From NCBI GenBank assembly GCA_028281285.1, contig JANQKF010000016.1, positions 124,001 to 188,000 on the forward strand: a stretch of 64,000 nt of DNA, read 5' to 3'. The first letter of the stretch is position 1; each line of letters starts with the position of its first letter. A program made the translations under genes and the position numbers. Of the stretch, positions 25,535-34,489 are shown piece by piece. The notes beneath the pieces are model-generated. The model did no database searches. It had not been told where the DNA came from and was given only the letters and a program-made list of their open reading frames with translations. Source of the DNA: Cyclobacteriaceae bacterium. GTDB taxonomy: Bacteria; Bacteroidota; Bacteroidia; Cytophagales; Cyclobacteriaceae.

Positions 25535-25954
25535 ATGGAAATTCTTGAGAGATTCAAAACTGGCAATAAAACTTCAATCAAAGGTAAAATTCAAAAGAGC
25601 ATTGTTTGGCACTGTGAGCACTATGATGTCAAGGTTGGAATAACTTCTAATCCTCGCGCCAGGGCTTCAAGTTATCGCTCGTCAGGTTCATATGACAAGA
25701 TGGTTATTCTTTATGAAACCACTTCTGAAAAAGAAATTCGGGAGTTGGAGAAATACCTCGTTGAAAAGAATTGGGAAATTGTGAATAATGAAATTGGTGG
25801 CGGAGGCGGCCCGTTAGGTAAAGCTCCCCATTTCCTATACATTATATGCAAGGAACGAACTAGTTGGACTGGGCAGCTTGTTCAAGCTGCCATGATTTTT
25901 GGCGGTGTCTTTTTGGGAATTAAGCTACTTACAGGTATAAACAAAAGCAACTAA
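25535..25954 (+). CDS. GIY-YIG-like protein with a C-terminal membrane helix
   Basis: The 139-residue product has a segment VKVGITSNPRARASSYR (residues 32-48) resembling the YIG strand and arginine of GIY-YIG nucleases, then ELEKYLVEK (70-78) with a candidate catalytic Glu72, and EIGGGGG. The first GIY strand is not clear. Residues 108-133 are hydrophobic (one predicted membrane helix), which is unusual for a nuclease. It is divergent from the SMC operon across 235 bases and closes the defence island. A nuclease role is likely but unproven; it could equally be a membrane-tied binding relic. Confidence 0.6.
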   Translation: MEILERFKTGNKTSIKGKIQKSIVWHCEHYDVKVGITSNPRARASSYRSSGSYDKMVILYETTSEKEIRELEKYLVEKNWEIVNNEIGGGGGPLGKAPHFLYIICKERTSWTGQLVQAAMIFGGVFLGIKLLTGINKSN

Positions 25955-26026
25955 TTACAATATCCCCAGTTATTCCACTCTAAATATCCGCACCGCTTTT
26001 AGTTTCAATCCTCCATCCACCTTTTT

Positions 26027-26629
26027 TTAAATATTTTTAGATGATCGATTAATGGCTTCTTTGCCATTATACACCAATCGGGTTGACCAGGGGATTGGAT
26101 TTCTTAGAGCGAAATGAGCCATACAGCCATTTTCTGCTTCGTTGAGCAAGTCCTTGATATTTTCCTCCGGCTCCGGACTTTCAATAATTACATGCGTTTC
26201 CACCATATCACATCGTCCGTTGGTCATATAACCGTGCTCACGCATATGTCCGAGATTCGTGGCGAAGACGATACGCTGTTCCAGCTTCAGGCTATCCACT
26301 TGAATCTTTCTTGCAGTAAGAATATCAGTGAGGTGAGTCATCAGACAAAACCCAATTCCTGCTGAAAAGAATGCTAACGGTGGCGGTGCGGTGTCCTCTC
26401 CCACTGGTGGCTGTTCATCGCAATAAAGCTTTACCGGACTAAATCCCGGAATGTTCACGGAAACCACACCGGTTTTGCTTTGCATATGACCGGCTTCAGC
26501 GCTCAGATTCACCTCAAAGCGATACGGTTCGGGATGACGTGCCTTTTTGAATTTGGTGGATTCGTATTGAGTCTTGGTGGGTTGTTCTGAACTAAGTTCA
26601 CCGACATGATAAAATTTCTTTTCTGACAT
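26027..26629 (-). CDS. OsmC family protein
   Basis: This OsmC/Ohr-fold protein has 200 residues, with an N-terminal extension of about 40 residues. The central helix carries the segment SAGIGFCLMTHL with the candidate peroxidatic Cys near residue 97, and the domain begins RFEVNLSAEAGHM. Family members reduce organic hydroperoxides. A second Cys is not clearly in the usual place, so it may be an OsmC-like sulfur-carrier relative. It is preceded by a good Bacteroidota promoter and marks the return to core genes after the island. Confidence 0.82.
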   Translation of the reverse strand: MSEKKFYHVGELSSEQPTKTQYESTKFKKARHPEPYRFEVNLSAEAGHMQSKTGVVSVNIPGFSPVKLYCDEQPPVGEDTAPPPLAFFSAGIGFCLMTHLTDILTARKIQVDSLKLEQRIVFATNLGHMREHGYMTNGRCDMVETHVIIESPEPEENIKDLLNEAENGCMAHFALRNPIPWSTRLVYNGKEAINRSSKNI

Positions 26630-26651
26630 ATGCTGTTCTGATTTATGCTAA

Positions 26652-26683
26652 CAAATATGAACGCTCAATTCGTCTAATCCAAA
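26652..26683 (-). promoter_or_regulatory. Bacteroidota-type promoter of the OsmC gene
   Basis: On the minus strand TTTG (-33) is followed after 20 bases by CATATTTG (-7), the same spacing as the promoter at 7409-7440. The -7 ends 22 bases before the ATG at 26629. Confidence 0.55.
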
Positions 26684-26701
26684 ATGAAAATGTCGGGCCT
26701 C

Positions 26702-27382
26702 TTACGCAACCATATACCCATCACTTAATTCCAGTACACGATCACTTTTAGCCGCAAAATCATCATCATGCGTTACGGCAATAATGGTCTGACCTCGGTA
26801 CTTGGCCAATTGCCTGAATATATCGAAGACGATATCCGTGTTTTTGGAATCAAGGTTACCGGTAGGTTCATCGCCCATTATAATGGCCGGATCATTGATC
26901 AATGCCCTGGCGATGGCTACGCGCTGTTGCTGCCCTCCTGATAGCTTATTGGCCGATTTGTGAGCCTGATCTTTGATTTCCAACAACTCCAGTTTGTCCA
27001 ATGCGCTTTGTCGAATTTCTTCTTTCGATTTCCTTCCCAACTTCAAGGCAGGCAGCATTACATTGTCTAAAGTGGTGAACTCAGGCAATAAATAATGAAA
27101 CTGGAAAACGAAACCGATATTGGCATTTCGGAAAGCCGCCAATTCGTTTTGCCCCTTACCTGTAAGTGATTCATCATTGATGGAAAGAGTCCCTTCATAA
27201 TCAGTGTCCATTGTGGAAAGCACATAAAGTAAGGTCGACTTTCCGGAACCCGACTTACCTACCAATGACAAAAACTCGCCTTTTTTGGCTTCGAATGAAA
27301 TGTCTTTTAACACCTGAAATTCAGTGGGTTGATGAAAGAATTTATTTATGCCTGTGGCTTTTAATGCGTATGTATTTTCCAT
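26702..27382 (-). CDS. ABC transporter ATP-binding protein, LolD/MacB-type
   Basis: This cytoplasmic ATPase of 226 residues energises the permease encoded just upstream. Walker [10 protein letters not shown] is near residues 42-50, the signature [15 protein letters not shown] near 147-161, and Walker [14 protein letters not shown] near 169-181. The DEPTGNLDS form is typical of the MacB/LolD/FtsE family. It is the last gene of an ABC-HlyD-TolC operon and is separated from the permease by two bases. Confidence 0.94.
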   Translation of the reverse strand: MENTYALKATGINKFFHQPTEFQVLKDISFEAKKGEFLSLVGKSGSGKSTLLYVLSTMDTDYEGTLSINDESLTGKGQNELAAFRNANIGFVFQFHYLLPEFTTLDNVMLPALKLGRKSKEEIRQSALDKLELLEIKDQAHKSANKLSGGQQQRVAIARALINDPAIIMGDEPTGNLDSKNTDIVFDIFRQLAKYRGQTIIAVTHDDDFAAKSDRVLELSDGYMVA

Positions 27383-27384
27383 GA

Positions 27385-28629
27385 TTATCCTCTTATGATT
27401 TCTACAGGGTCTATTAAAGAAGCCTTTCTGGCCGGCAAGTAGCCTGCGATAAATGTGGTCAGCAGTCCAAAAACAAAGGCCGATAAGTAATCAGACTTTC
27501 TAAAGGCCATGGGCAGGGTTTCTAAACTGGCTATGTTAAATGGAACATTATTGACAATGGTAGATACACCACCTCCAATAAGAATACCAATCAATCCGCC
27601 CATCAGGCCAATAATCAAGGATTGGGTTAAGAAAATTTCCACGATATCCCAGCCCTCAAATCCCATGGCTTTGAGAATGGCTATTTCACGGATCTTCTCA
27701 TTAACAGTCATATTCATGATGTTGTAAATGCCAAAGCCTGCTACTAACAAAATGGTGAGAGAAACGGCAAGGGCCAGGTAATTTCTGAGCTCGTTTCCTG
27801 CTTCCAACTGCCCATTTGCCTCATTCCATGATTCTACTTTAAAATCAGTATACTGTCGCATCTGTGCTGCCATGGCTTCTGCATTTTCGAAGTCGGTCAG
27901 GTTGATTTGAATGTCTGTGGCATAGCTTTGGTTTTCAGAAACCAGCTGTCTGGCGGAGTTGATGCGCACATAGGCTTTGCTATTATCGATGCTATTCAGG
28001 GAGGTTTCCAATAGCCCGATGATCTTGAAATTTCGGGTAATACCATCTCCTGTTTTTAAAAACACATTGTCGTCCATACCCAGACTCAACCTTTTGGCCA
28101 GCCCCACTCCCAGTATGATGCCATCGCTGCGATGGTCAAGGTCCAGCCAGTTGCCGCTTTTCATGGAAGCAGCCATTCCGAAAAGCCTGTCTTCTTTGGC
28201 TGCATTCACACCGTTAAGCACACCACTCACTCTGGTAGACCCATTCCGGAAAAACACATTCATATTGACCTGAGAGGTAATCTCAGTGATTCCATCAAAC
28301 TGACCGAGAATACTTATTTCCCTATCTACATTGTTAATACCTTCACTGTATTGGATGACTTTTGGATGTCTCAAATTGACTAGTTGAGAGGGCATTTGGT
28401 CATCAGAAATCAAATCAGAACGGTCTTCGGGCAGATCATTGTAAACTCGGATATGAGCAAGACTACTGAAGGCTAAATCGGCTTGAATGTCGTTGACTCC
28501 TGTCATAAATCCATTCATGAATATGTACATGGAAATTCCAAAAGTCACACTGAGCACTGCGACTATTGATTGCTTGACTCTGGAAGTTAAGTGCGAAAAG
28601 GCGACTTTTGTATTGGTTGACCGGGTCAT
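27385..28629 (-). CDS. ABC transporter permease, FtsX/MacB type
   Basis: The 414-residue membrane protein has an N-terminal helix (about 22-44), a long extracytoplasmic MacB_PCD domain (about 45-280) and three C-terminal helices (about 285-310, 335-365 and 380-400), ending with the motif LPARKASLIDPVEIIRG that is typical of the FtsX superfamily. It works with the ATPase at 26702-27382 and the HlyD and TolC-like proteins upstream in a tripartite exporter. The start overlaps the HlyD gene stop by four bases. Confidence 0.93.
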   Translation of the reverse strand: MTRSTNTKVAFSHLTSRVKQSIVAVLSVTFGISMYIFMNGFMTGVNDIQADLAFSSLAHIRVYNDLPEDRSDLISDDQMPSQLVNLRHPKVIQYSEGINNVDREISILGQFDGITEITSQVNMNVFFRNGSTRVSGVLNGVNAAKEDRLFGMAASMKSGNWLDLDHRSDGIILGVGLAKRLSLGMDDNVFLKTGDGITRNFKIIGLLETSLNSIDNSKAYVRINSARQLVSENQSYATDIQINLTDFENAEAMAAQMRQYTDFKVESWNEANGQLEAGNELRNYLALAVSLTILLVAGFGIYNIMNMTVNEKIREIAILKAMGFEGWDIVEIFLTQSLIIGLMGGLIGILIGGGVSTIVNNVPFNIASLETLPMAFRKSDYLSAFVFGLLTTFIAGYLPARKASLIDPVEIIRG

Positions 28630-29720
28630 AGCTTCTCAGGTTTGACAAGTACTGATCGATCATCCAATCCTTCTAAAACCTCCACCCATTGTGTATTTCG
28701 AATACCGACTTTTATTGGTTGCAGCTCACCATTTTCCAGCCTTACTTGGTTGGTTTTCTGGTCCAGATATTCTTGTGGAATGACCAGCGCGTTCTCTTTT
28801 TCATCAATAATGATATTGGCCTGCAACTGTGTATTGTGATAAAGTGTTATAGGGAGTTCTTCGAATGAAGCTTCTACAATAAAGGACTGCTCCTTGGAAT
28901 CAAAGGAGGGATAAATCCGTTGAATGCGACCAGTATAGGTTCTCTTCTTATCTGTATTTAGGTTGAGCACCGCTTTTTGATCGGTAGCGATTAAAGAGAT
29001 GTCTTCCTCCGAGATAAAAAGCTTAGCTAGCTTTTTACCCCCACCAAATGTAGCCACTACCTCTCCTCTTTTAACCAATTCACCTGGTTCCTTGAACACG
29101 TTCAACACCTCTCCTCCGATTTTTGAAAAAAGGTAATAGTCGGCATTTGTTTCTTTCTGTATAACAACCTGACTTTGAGCATTTTTTGCGCTAATTTCCA
29201 AACTATTAATGAGGTCCTTTAGGATGGTTTCCTGTAATGCCAAGTTGCTTTTCGCATTCTCATATTGCAGCTTGACGCGTTCATAATCTGCTTTTGAGAC
29301 CGCATTTGTAGCTCTCAGCTTTTCATACCGCTGAAAATTCTTGTACTCCAGGTTCACCTGTGCTTTCGCCTGCTCTATCTGAGTTTCCTGCTTTATCAGA
29401 TCGGGAGATTGCTTGTCAAGGCGTTTGACCGCGTCCTGATAGTTCAGCTGTGCATTTGCCAATTGTTCACCTTGTACCTCATTAGATAATTGAAATAATG
29501 GCGTTTGTGCTTCTACCCGGTTCCCTTCCTCAACTGCACTGCTCACTAAGTATCCTTCGGCTTTGGCAGTGACCTGGTATTCAAATTCATAAATAACATA
29601 TCCGCTGGCAAAAACAGCATCAACAATGTCTACCTTCTGTGGCTGTACGGTTTCTGTTTGTTTACATGAAGAAACCAACACGACCATCACGGCCGCGAGA
29701 AGTATGTATGTCTTTTTCAT
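28626..29720 (-). CDS. HlyD family membrane fusion protein (periplasmic adaptor)
   Basis: This 364-residue protein links the inner-membrane ABC permease to the outer-membrane channel. It has a lipoprotein-type signal (Cys near residue 19, VSSCK), a biotinyl-lipoyl domain, a coiled-coil hairpin (about 85-180) and a beta-barrel and membrane-proximal region (about 205-360). It overlaps the TolC-like gene at its start and the permease at its end by four bases each. The substrate of the pump is unknown; MacAB-TolC relatives export macrolides or peptides. Confidence 0.92.
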   Translation of the reverse strand: MKKTYILLAAVMVVLVSSCKQTETVQPQKVDIVDAVFASGYVIYEFEYQVTAKAEGYLVSSAVEEGNRVEAQTPLFQLSNEVQGEQLANAQLNYQDAVKRLDKQSPDLIKQETQIEQAKAQVNLEYKNFQRYEKLRATNAVSKADYERVKLQYENAKSNLALQETILKDLINSLEISAKNAQSQVVIQKETNADYYLFSKIGGEVLNVFKEPGELVKRGEVVATFGGGKKLAKLFISEEDISLIATDQKAVLNLNTDKKRTYTGRIQRIYPSFDSKEQSFIVEASFEELPITLYHNTQLQANIIIDEKENALVIPQEYLDQKTNQVRLENGELQPIKVGIRNTQWVEVLEGLDDRSVLVKPEKL

Positions 29721-31036
29721 AATCTGTATTCTATTTGACTGTAGTAGGAATAAAGTGAAGAGAGACTGTTCAGATAAGCATTTTCAGCCTTGAGGTAGTC
29801 TTCGAACACTGCTAAATGAGCATCCAGGCTGATCAGTCCTTCTTCAAATCGTTGACTAGAGAGTTCAAGGTTCTTTTTATAGAGTTCATAAGTCTCTTTG
29901 CTTATACCGGCATCCCTCAGGCTAATGTTATAGTTCGATATGAGTAGCTCATCATTGAGCAAGCTCTCTTGTTTTTGTTGCTGCTGATCATTCAATGAAA
30001 TCTCCCGACTGATCTTGCTTTGTTTTATCTTCTTTTTGTTCCTAAAGCCGGAAAAAATGGGTACGGTCAAATCGAGGGATATATAGCTGTAAGGACTCCA
30101 ATCCTCAGATGAAAAACCCAAACCGAAATTATTGCGAAACTGCTGCTGACCATTGTAATTGTTTAAAGTGACAGTCGGATAGAGAGCTGCCTGACTCAGC
30201 TTCACTTGTAAATCAGCCTGATCCACTTCAAGCTTAGAGGCCGCCAGAGATTTATCAGGTTGCAGCGTATGATTCAGCATCGGCTCGGGCAACTCATAGT
30301 CGATCTTCTCCAGCAAAATCAAAGTTTGGGAAGGTTTGACTCCAAGAAGTTTTTTGAGCTCAATCATGCATTGCATCTGAAGTTGTTTATTTGAATTCAG
30401 CCCTTGCTCTATCTTATTTTTGTTGATAGTAGTGTTGATTTCTGCCGAGGCATCCAAAAGTCCTTCTTCAAACTTTTCCTGTGTCAACCGAATGATTTCG
30501 GAAGCAGTTTGCAAGTCTAATTCAGCCAGCTCTATTGCCTTTGAGGCAATAAGAGCTGTATAATAATAGAGGTAAACCTGTTCGAAAAGCACCTCTTCAA
30601 ATAGCTCTTGTTCCAGTTTGGATTGATCCAAATTCAGCTCAGACATCTCGATATTCAGTTTTGCCTTTTTATCAAACACTTGCTTTGAGATGCTTATACC
30701 CGCATTGAATGTATACTCCTGACCAAACTGAGTAGGTATCGTTGTACCAGGTTCACCTCCAAAAATCTCTGCGGGAAGCAGTGTGGTAGCCAAATCCAGG
30801 TTTTTCTGACCTGTGAAAGTGCCATTAATAGTTGGGAGCCTATGATTCTTGCTTTTCTTGTACTCAAGCTCCGCGTGCTGCTCACTGAGTAATAGATTTT
30901 GCAGGTCAAGGTTCTGCTCCAGGGCTATGGCAAATGCTTCTTCATGACTGTTAATAATCACCTCTTGTGCCTGTAGACCAGTACCATTTGCTAAGACGAT
31001 CAAAATCAAAAACCTTTGTAAATGGAATCGTAACAT
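29717..31036 (-). CDS. TolC family outer-membrane efflux protein
   Basis: This 439-residue outer-membrane channel has a signal peptide (residues 1-23, ending LQAQ) and the two-fold repeated helical pattern of the OEP family: an N-terminal half from about 30-220 and a C-terminal half from about 230-435, each with long helices such as ALEQNLDLQNLLLSE and ELSSQRFEEGLISLDAHL. It is cotranscribed with the HlyD and ABC genes and follows the DUF2147 gene by ten bases. Confidence 0.92.
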   Translation of the reverse strand: MLRFHLQRFLILIVLANGTGLQAQEVIINSHEEAFAIALEQNLDLQNLLLSEQHAELEYKKSKNHRLPTINGTFTGQKNLDLATTLLPAEIFGGEPGTTIPTQFGQEYTFNAGISISKQVFDKKAKLNIEMSELNLDQSKLEQELFEEVLFEQVYLYYYTALIASKAIELAELDLQTASEIIRLTQEKFEEGLLDASAEINTTINKNKIEQGLNSNKQLQMQCMIELKKLLGVKPSQTLILLEKIDYELPEPMLNHTLQPDKSLAASKLEVDQADLQVKLSQAALYPTVTLNNYNGQQQFRNNFGLGFSSEDWSPYSYISLDLTVPIFSGFRNKKKIKQSKISREISLNDQQQQKQESLLNDELLISNYNISLRDAGISKETYELYKKNLELSSQRFEEGLISLDAHLAVFEDYLKAENAYLNSLSSLYSYYSQIEYRL

Positions 31037-31046
31037 GGCTCGATGA

Positions 31047-31478
31047 TTATTTGGGTAATTCAGTTCTGTGCCAAACTTGAGTTCGTTTCATTCCCTTAAA
31101 GCTGACCTCTACCTGGAGCTTATCGTGCCCGTCTTGGGTAAAGCTGACGTTCACTGTCCTTCCGTTCTTAGGCGCGTACATTTTCCCTGTCCAGGCACCA
31201 TTCTTATAGTCAAGGCGCTCAACCATTGGAAGACCAAGGATATCGCGATTTCTCAATGATCTATCTGGGTTTTTCTTGTCTTTAAAAGGGTTACCTTTTT
31301 TGTCTGTCGCTTCTTCGAGCCAAGCTATTTTGCCTTGAAATACCGCTTCACCTGTTTCAGTAAATTCAACTATGGTTTTACCATCCCCGAGCTTCCAATA
31401 GCCACTTATTTCATTTTGGCCATAAGATGTATTTGCAATTCCTGCAATTAGAATGCTTATGAGTACTATCTGTTTCAT
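31047..31478 (-). CDS. DUF2147 secreted protein
   Basis: This 143-residue protein has a signal peptide (ending SYGQ) and matches the DUF2147 family: ISGYWKLGDGKTIVEF, then GNPFKDKKNPDRSLRNRDILGLPMV and MYAPKNGRTVNV. Members are secreted proteins of unknown function, common in Bacteroidota and Proteobacteria. I chose the ATG at 31478, preceded by AAGGA, because the 21 residues before it are not signal-like. It heads the ABC export operon, and its role there is unknown. Confidence 0.85.
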   Translation of the reverse strand: MKQIVLISILIAGIANTSYGQNEISGYWKLGDGKTIVEFTETGEAVFQGKIAWLEEATDKKGNPFKDKKNPDRSLRNRDILGLPMVERLDYKNGAWTGKMYAPKNGRTVNVSFTQDGHDKLQVEVSFKGMKRTQVWHRTELPK

Positions 31479-31623
31479 CGTTTTTTCCTTAATGTTTATG
31501 TAAAGGAACGCTGATGAAAAGGCCTTTGGAATGAGAAACAAGCTGAAGCTGCCAAAAGAGCAACTGAAGAGGAATATCCGGAGTTAGGCTACTTTTTTTT
31601 GTCTTAGGATCTCCCTTAAACGT

Positions 31624-31650
31624 AAAAAACCGAGTTAATGAACTCGTTTT
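31624..31650 (-). terminator. Rho-independent terminator between the two-component genes and the export operon
   Basis: On the minus strand CGAGTT-CATT-AACTCG, extended by flanking A/T pairs, is followed by six T residues. It ends the LytS/LytTR transcript, so the DUF2147-TolC-HlyD-ABC operon has its own promoter. Confidence 0.65.
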
Positions 31651-31684
31651 CAGGGATTAACGGGAGGTTAAATGAGTGCTATAC

Positions 31685-32461
31685 TTAATAATCTGCCCAC
31701 CCTTTAAACTCAGAGGCTTTGCTTTTACTAATGATAATTTGGGCTGTGCTTTCAGGTAACACGGTCAAAATGAGTCTGCCATTAAAGTAGGACTCGATTT
31801 CCTTGATCGCAGATCTTGCCACAAGAAATTGCCTGTTGGCCCTGTAGAATCTCGAAGGATCTAGTTGCTTTTCCAGATCGTCCAGATAAAAATCCACCAT
31901 GTATTCTTGTCCGTCTTTTTTCTTCATAAAGACACCTCTCTCCTTTACATACAGGTAGGCCACCTCATTCACATCTACCATGACCATCTTATGCTTATAT
32001 GAGACAAGAAAGCTTGAGCGATACGTTGAGGGTTTATAGGATTCGACCAAATTGGAAAGCTGCCGTAAGTAGCTGTCGGTGGAGCCTTGTCGTAGCTCTA
32101 AATAGCGTGAAATTGCGGCCTTCAATTCAATGGTATTGATAGGCTTCAAGAGGTAGTCGATGCTATTAAATTTGAAGGCCTGAAGTGCATATTCGTCATA
32201 AGCGGTCGTAAAAATCACAGGAGATTCAACCGTCACTTGCTTGAAGATTTCAAGACTGAGGCCATCCTTGATTTGAATGTCCATAAAGATCAATTCTACC
32301 TCATGATTCTCTTGAATCCAGGTGGAGCTATCTCTGACACTGTCGAGGACTGCTAAAATTTCAAAATCCATTCCCTCCAGTTGGTTCAGTTCTTTTTTGA
32401 GGCGATTGACAGCAGCCGGTTCGTCCTCAATGATCAGGGTTTTGATTTTACTGAGCATCAT
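31685..32461 (-). CDS. LytTR family response regulator
   Basis: This 258-residue regulator has an N-terminal receiver domain with the phospho-acceptor Asp in LIFMDIQIKDG (near residue 61) and a C-terminal LytTR DNA-binding domain (about 150-255), including FYRANRQFLVA. It overlaps the stop of the upstream histidine kinase by 14 bases and is clearly its partner. The nearby export operon is a likely target, but a terminator separates them. The start could also be the next codon, ATG at 32458. Confidence 0.92.
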   Translation of the reverse strand: MMLSKIKTLIIEDEPAAVNRLKKELNQLEGMDFEILAVLDSVRDSSTWIQENHEVELIFMDIQIKDGLSLEIFKQVTVESPVIFTTAYDEYALQAFKFNSIDYLLKPINTIELKAAISRYLELRQGSTDSYLRQLSNLVESYKPSTYRSSFLVSYKHKMVMVDVNEVAYLYVKERGVFMKKKDGQEYMVDFYLDDLEKQLDPSRFYRANRQFLVARSAIKEIESYFNGRLILTVLPESTAQIIISKSKASEFKGWADY

Positions 32462-33443
32462 CCGTAGATTTTAGTGGAAGTTGAACTTTAAAATGACCGT
32501 TTTCATTACTCCAGTTAATGGGTTGATGAAGAATCGAAAACCGCTTCTGTAGGTTTAAAAGTCCTACTTTTTCACTTGGAGGAGAAAATTCCATCGGTTT
32601 TATCTTGTTGGAAATTATAAGCTGACCTTCAGAAGCTTTGATCGAAATCTTAAGAGGGTCTTCGGTAGAAAGCTGATTATGCTTCACTGCGTTTTCAATG
32701 AGAAACTGGAGACTCAATGGTAGAATCAAAAGATCATTATGTACGGAATCTACGTCAATTTCGAGGTCAATTGCCTCTTTGAAACGCACTCTGAGCAGGT
32801 TGCAATAGGCGTCTAAGAATTCCAGTTCCTGACCCACACTAATAAAATCGTATTGAGCACTTTGAAGTACGTTCCTGTAGAGCCCCGAGAAGTTCTGAAT
32901 GTAGGCAATTGCATCTTCACTCCCGTTTTCAACGAGATCGAGTAGAGTATTTAGACTGTTAAAAAGAAAATGAGGATTAATTTGCTGTTTAAGCATGTCC
33001 ACCTGGAATTTCAGGTTTTCGGTCTTCAGAGAGAGGTTTTGCACTTTGAGATCGGCATTTTTCTTCTGTTCGTTAAATACTCTCAGTACAATATTGAAAA
33101 TTAATACGATCAACGACAATCGAATAAATAGAAATAATGGACTGAACTCTCCACCAAATTTTTCTGAAATACCAGAGGAATCCAGGGCTGTCACCAAGAC
33201 AAGAAAGGCAGCATTGACGGCCAGAATTATACCGTACTTATTTTTAGCATTACGTTTTTCAGTTTTAAGCCACAGCCACCGATTCAAATACCATAGAATC
33301 ATAAGCACTGATGCTCCCTGGATGTACTGGAGTATTAACGTTGTATAATCAACCTCTTCGGCATTTAATGAATTGTTCAAAAGGCCAATTGCAGGTGCAA
33401 ATAACGCAATAGCTATAGGTAAGAGCCGCTCTGATCTGGACAT
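32448..33443 (-). CDS. LytS-type sensor histidine kinase
   Basis: This 331-residue kinase has four membrane helices in the first 150 residues and no extracytoplasmic sensor domain. A short coiled coil follows. The phospho-acceptor His lies in the HisKA_7TM/LytS motif QQINPHFLFNSLNTL (about 177-191), and the ATP-binding segment is FLIENAVKHNQ with KVGLLNLQKRF. It is the partner of the LytTR regulator at 31685-32461. The stimulus cannot be told from sequence. Confidence 0.92.
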   Translation of the reverse strand: MSRSERLLPIAIALFAPAIGLLNNSLNAEEVDYTTLILQYIQGASVLMILWYLNRWLWLKTEKRNAKNKYGIILAVNAAFLVLVTALDSSGISEKFGGEFSPLFLFIRLSLIVLIFNIVLRVFNEQKKNADLKVQNLSLKTENLKFQVDMLKQQINPHFLFNSLNTLLDLVENGSEDAIAYIQNFSGLYRNVLQSAQYDFISVGQELEFLDAYCNLLRVRFKEAIDLEIDVDSVHNDLLILPLSLQFLIENAVKHNQLSTEDPLKISIKASEGQLIISNKIKPMEFSPPSEKVGLLNLQKRFSILHQPINWSNENGHFKVQLPLKSTDDAQ

Positions 33444-33609
33444 GCATGCAAACTGAGAATAATTATCAGGAGTTAAAAGAAATACGAAGCTGGAGCTGAA
33501 AAATCGAATCCTGAAACGTCCGGAATCATGTTCGGAATGTCAGCAGCGATCATAGCTCCATCGATTGCCAAGACATCGAGGTAATGAATCAACCCAATAA
33601 AATCCGGAG

Positions 33610-34473
33610 CTATTTGTCTAATAGCTGTACTAACCAAGTCACTGCTTTTACACTGGTCAATGGAAAGGCGGTCTGATGATTGCCTTCAATCACTTTGTGC
33701 GTTAAAGACAAACTCTTATCGTTTCTGGCATTCAACAAGTTGATCAATTGATCCACATAACCGCCTAATTCTTCCTCTAAAGAACCATACGAAATAAATA
33801 TGCTAGCATTGAGGGCCTCTTCAGATTTAAGACCGGAAAGAAAAGGAATATCACCTTTTAGTGCTGGGCTGCCCAAGATGTAGTTCTTGAATGTATCAGG
33901 TTGAGACAGCAGCACGTATGCCCCAAACACCCCTCCTGCTGAATAACCAAAATAAGAGCGTTGATCCGGATCGGTGCGGTAATGGCCTTCGACATAAGGA
34001 ATGACATCATTTCGAATAAAATCCAGGTGATTGGCTGCCTGCCCAAATTCATACTTGGCCTGGAGCTCAGGACTGCTGGATGGAATCAGGCTATAATCCC
34101 GATATCGGCTGACATGAGCTCCATGTTCTTTAAGCAGGTCCTTATCGATATCCTTTTGCCAGGAAATCCCCACCAAAATAGCCTCAGTAAGTATGTATTC
34201 CGCACCGGCCGATAGTATATCGATATGCCATAAGGCATCGGTATAGTAGAGCACCGGATATCTCTTTTCCAGATGCTCTGAATAGCCTTCTGGTAATTCA
34301 ATATAGAGCTCATATTGCCTTCTCATGCCAGTATCCTCAATTGGTATGACCTGAACCCCTGAATGTTCTAAGGAACCCCCTTTTTTCCTATCTACTTGCC
34401 CAACTAGCACACCTGTAGAAAGAATGCCCATTATGATCAAAGAAATAGTTGCTCTCATACTGTATCTACCCAT
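33610..34473 (-). CDS. Secreted esterase (PF00756-type alpha/beta hydrolase)
   Basis: The 287-residue product has a signal peptide and the fold of the putative esterase family (Fes/IroE and antigen 85 relatives). The nucleophile elbow is GYSAGG with Ser near residue 181, and EGNHQTAFP gives the catalytic His near residue 268. LYYTDALWH and ILVGISW are typical strands. It starts 16 bases after the TolB-like gene, so the two form an operon. IroE-like members hydrolyse siderophore or ester bonds, but no iron genes are close. An ATG at 34458 is an alternative start. Confidence 0.85.
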   Translation of the reverse strand: MGRYSMRATISLIIMGILSTGVLVGQVDRKKGGSLEHSGVQVIPIEDTGMRRQYELYIELPEGYSEHLEKRYPVLYYTDALWHIDILSAGAEYILTEAILVGISWQKDIDKDLLKEHGAHVSRYRDYSLIPSSSPELQAKYEFGQAANHLDFIRNDVIPYVEGHYRTDPDQRSYFGYSAGGVFGAYVLLSQPDTFKNYILGSPALKGDIPFLSGLKSEEALNASIFISYGSLEEELGGYVDQLINLLNARNDKSLSLTHKVIEGNHQTAFPLTSVKAVTWLVQLLDK

Positions 34474-34489
34474 TTACTTCTCAACCTAC

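Noticed and set aside
33480..33609. 44-codon open stretch on the minus strand after the esterase gene
   Set aside because: It reads like protein at its end but has no start codon of its own and is in another frame; it may be a relic, but nothing supports a gene.
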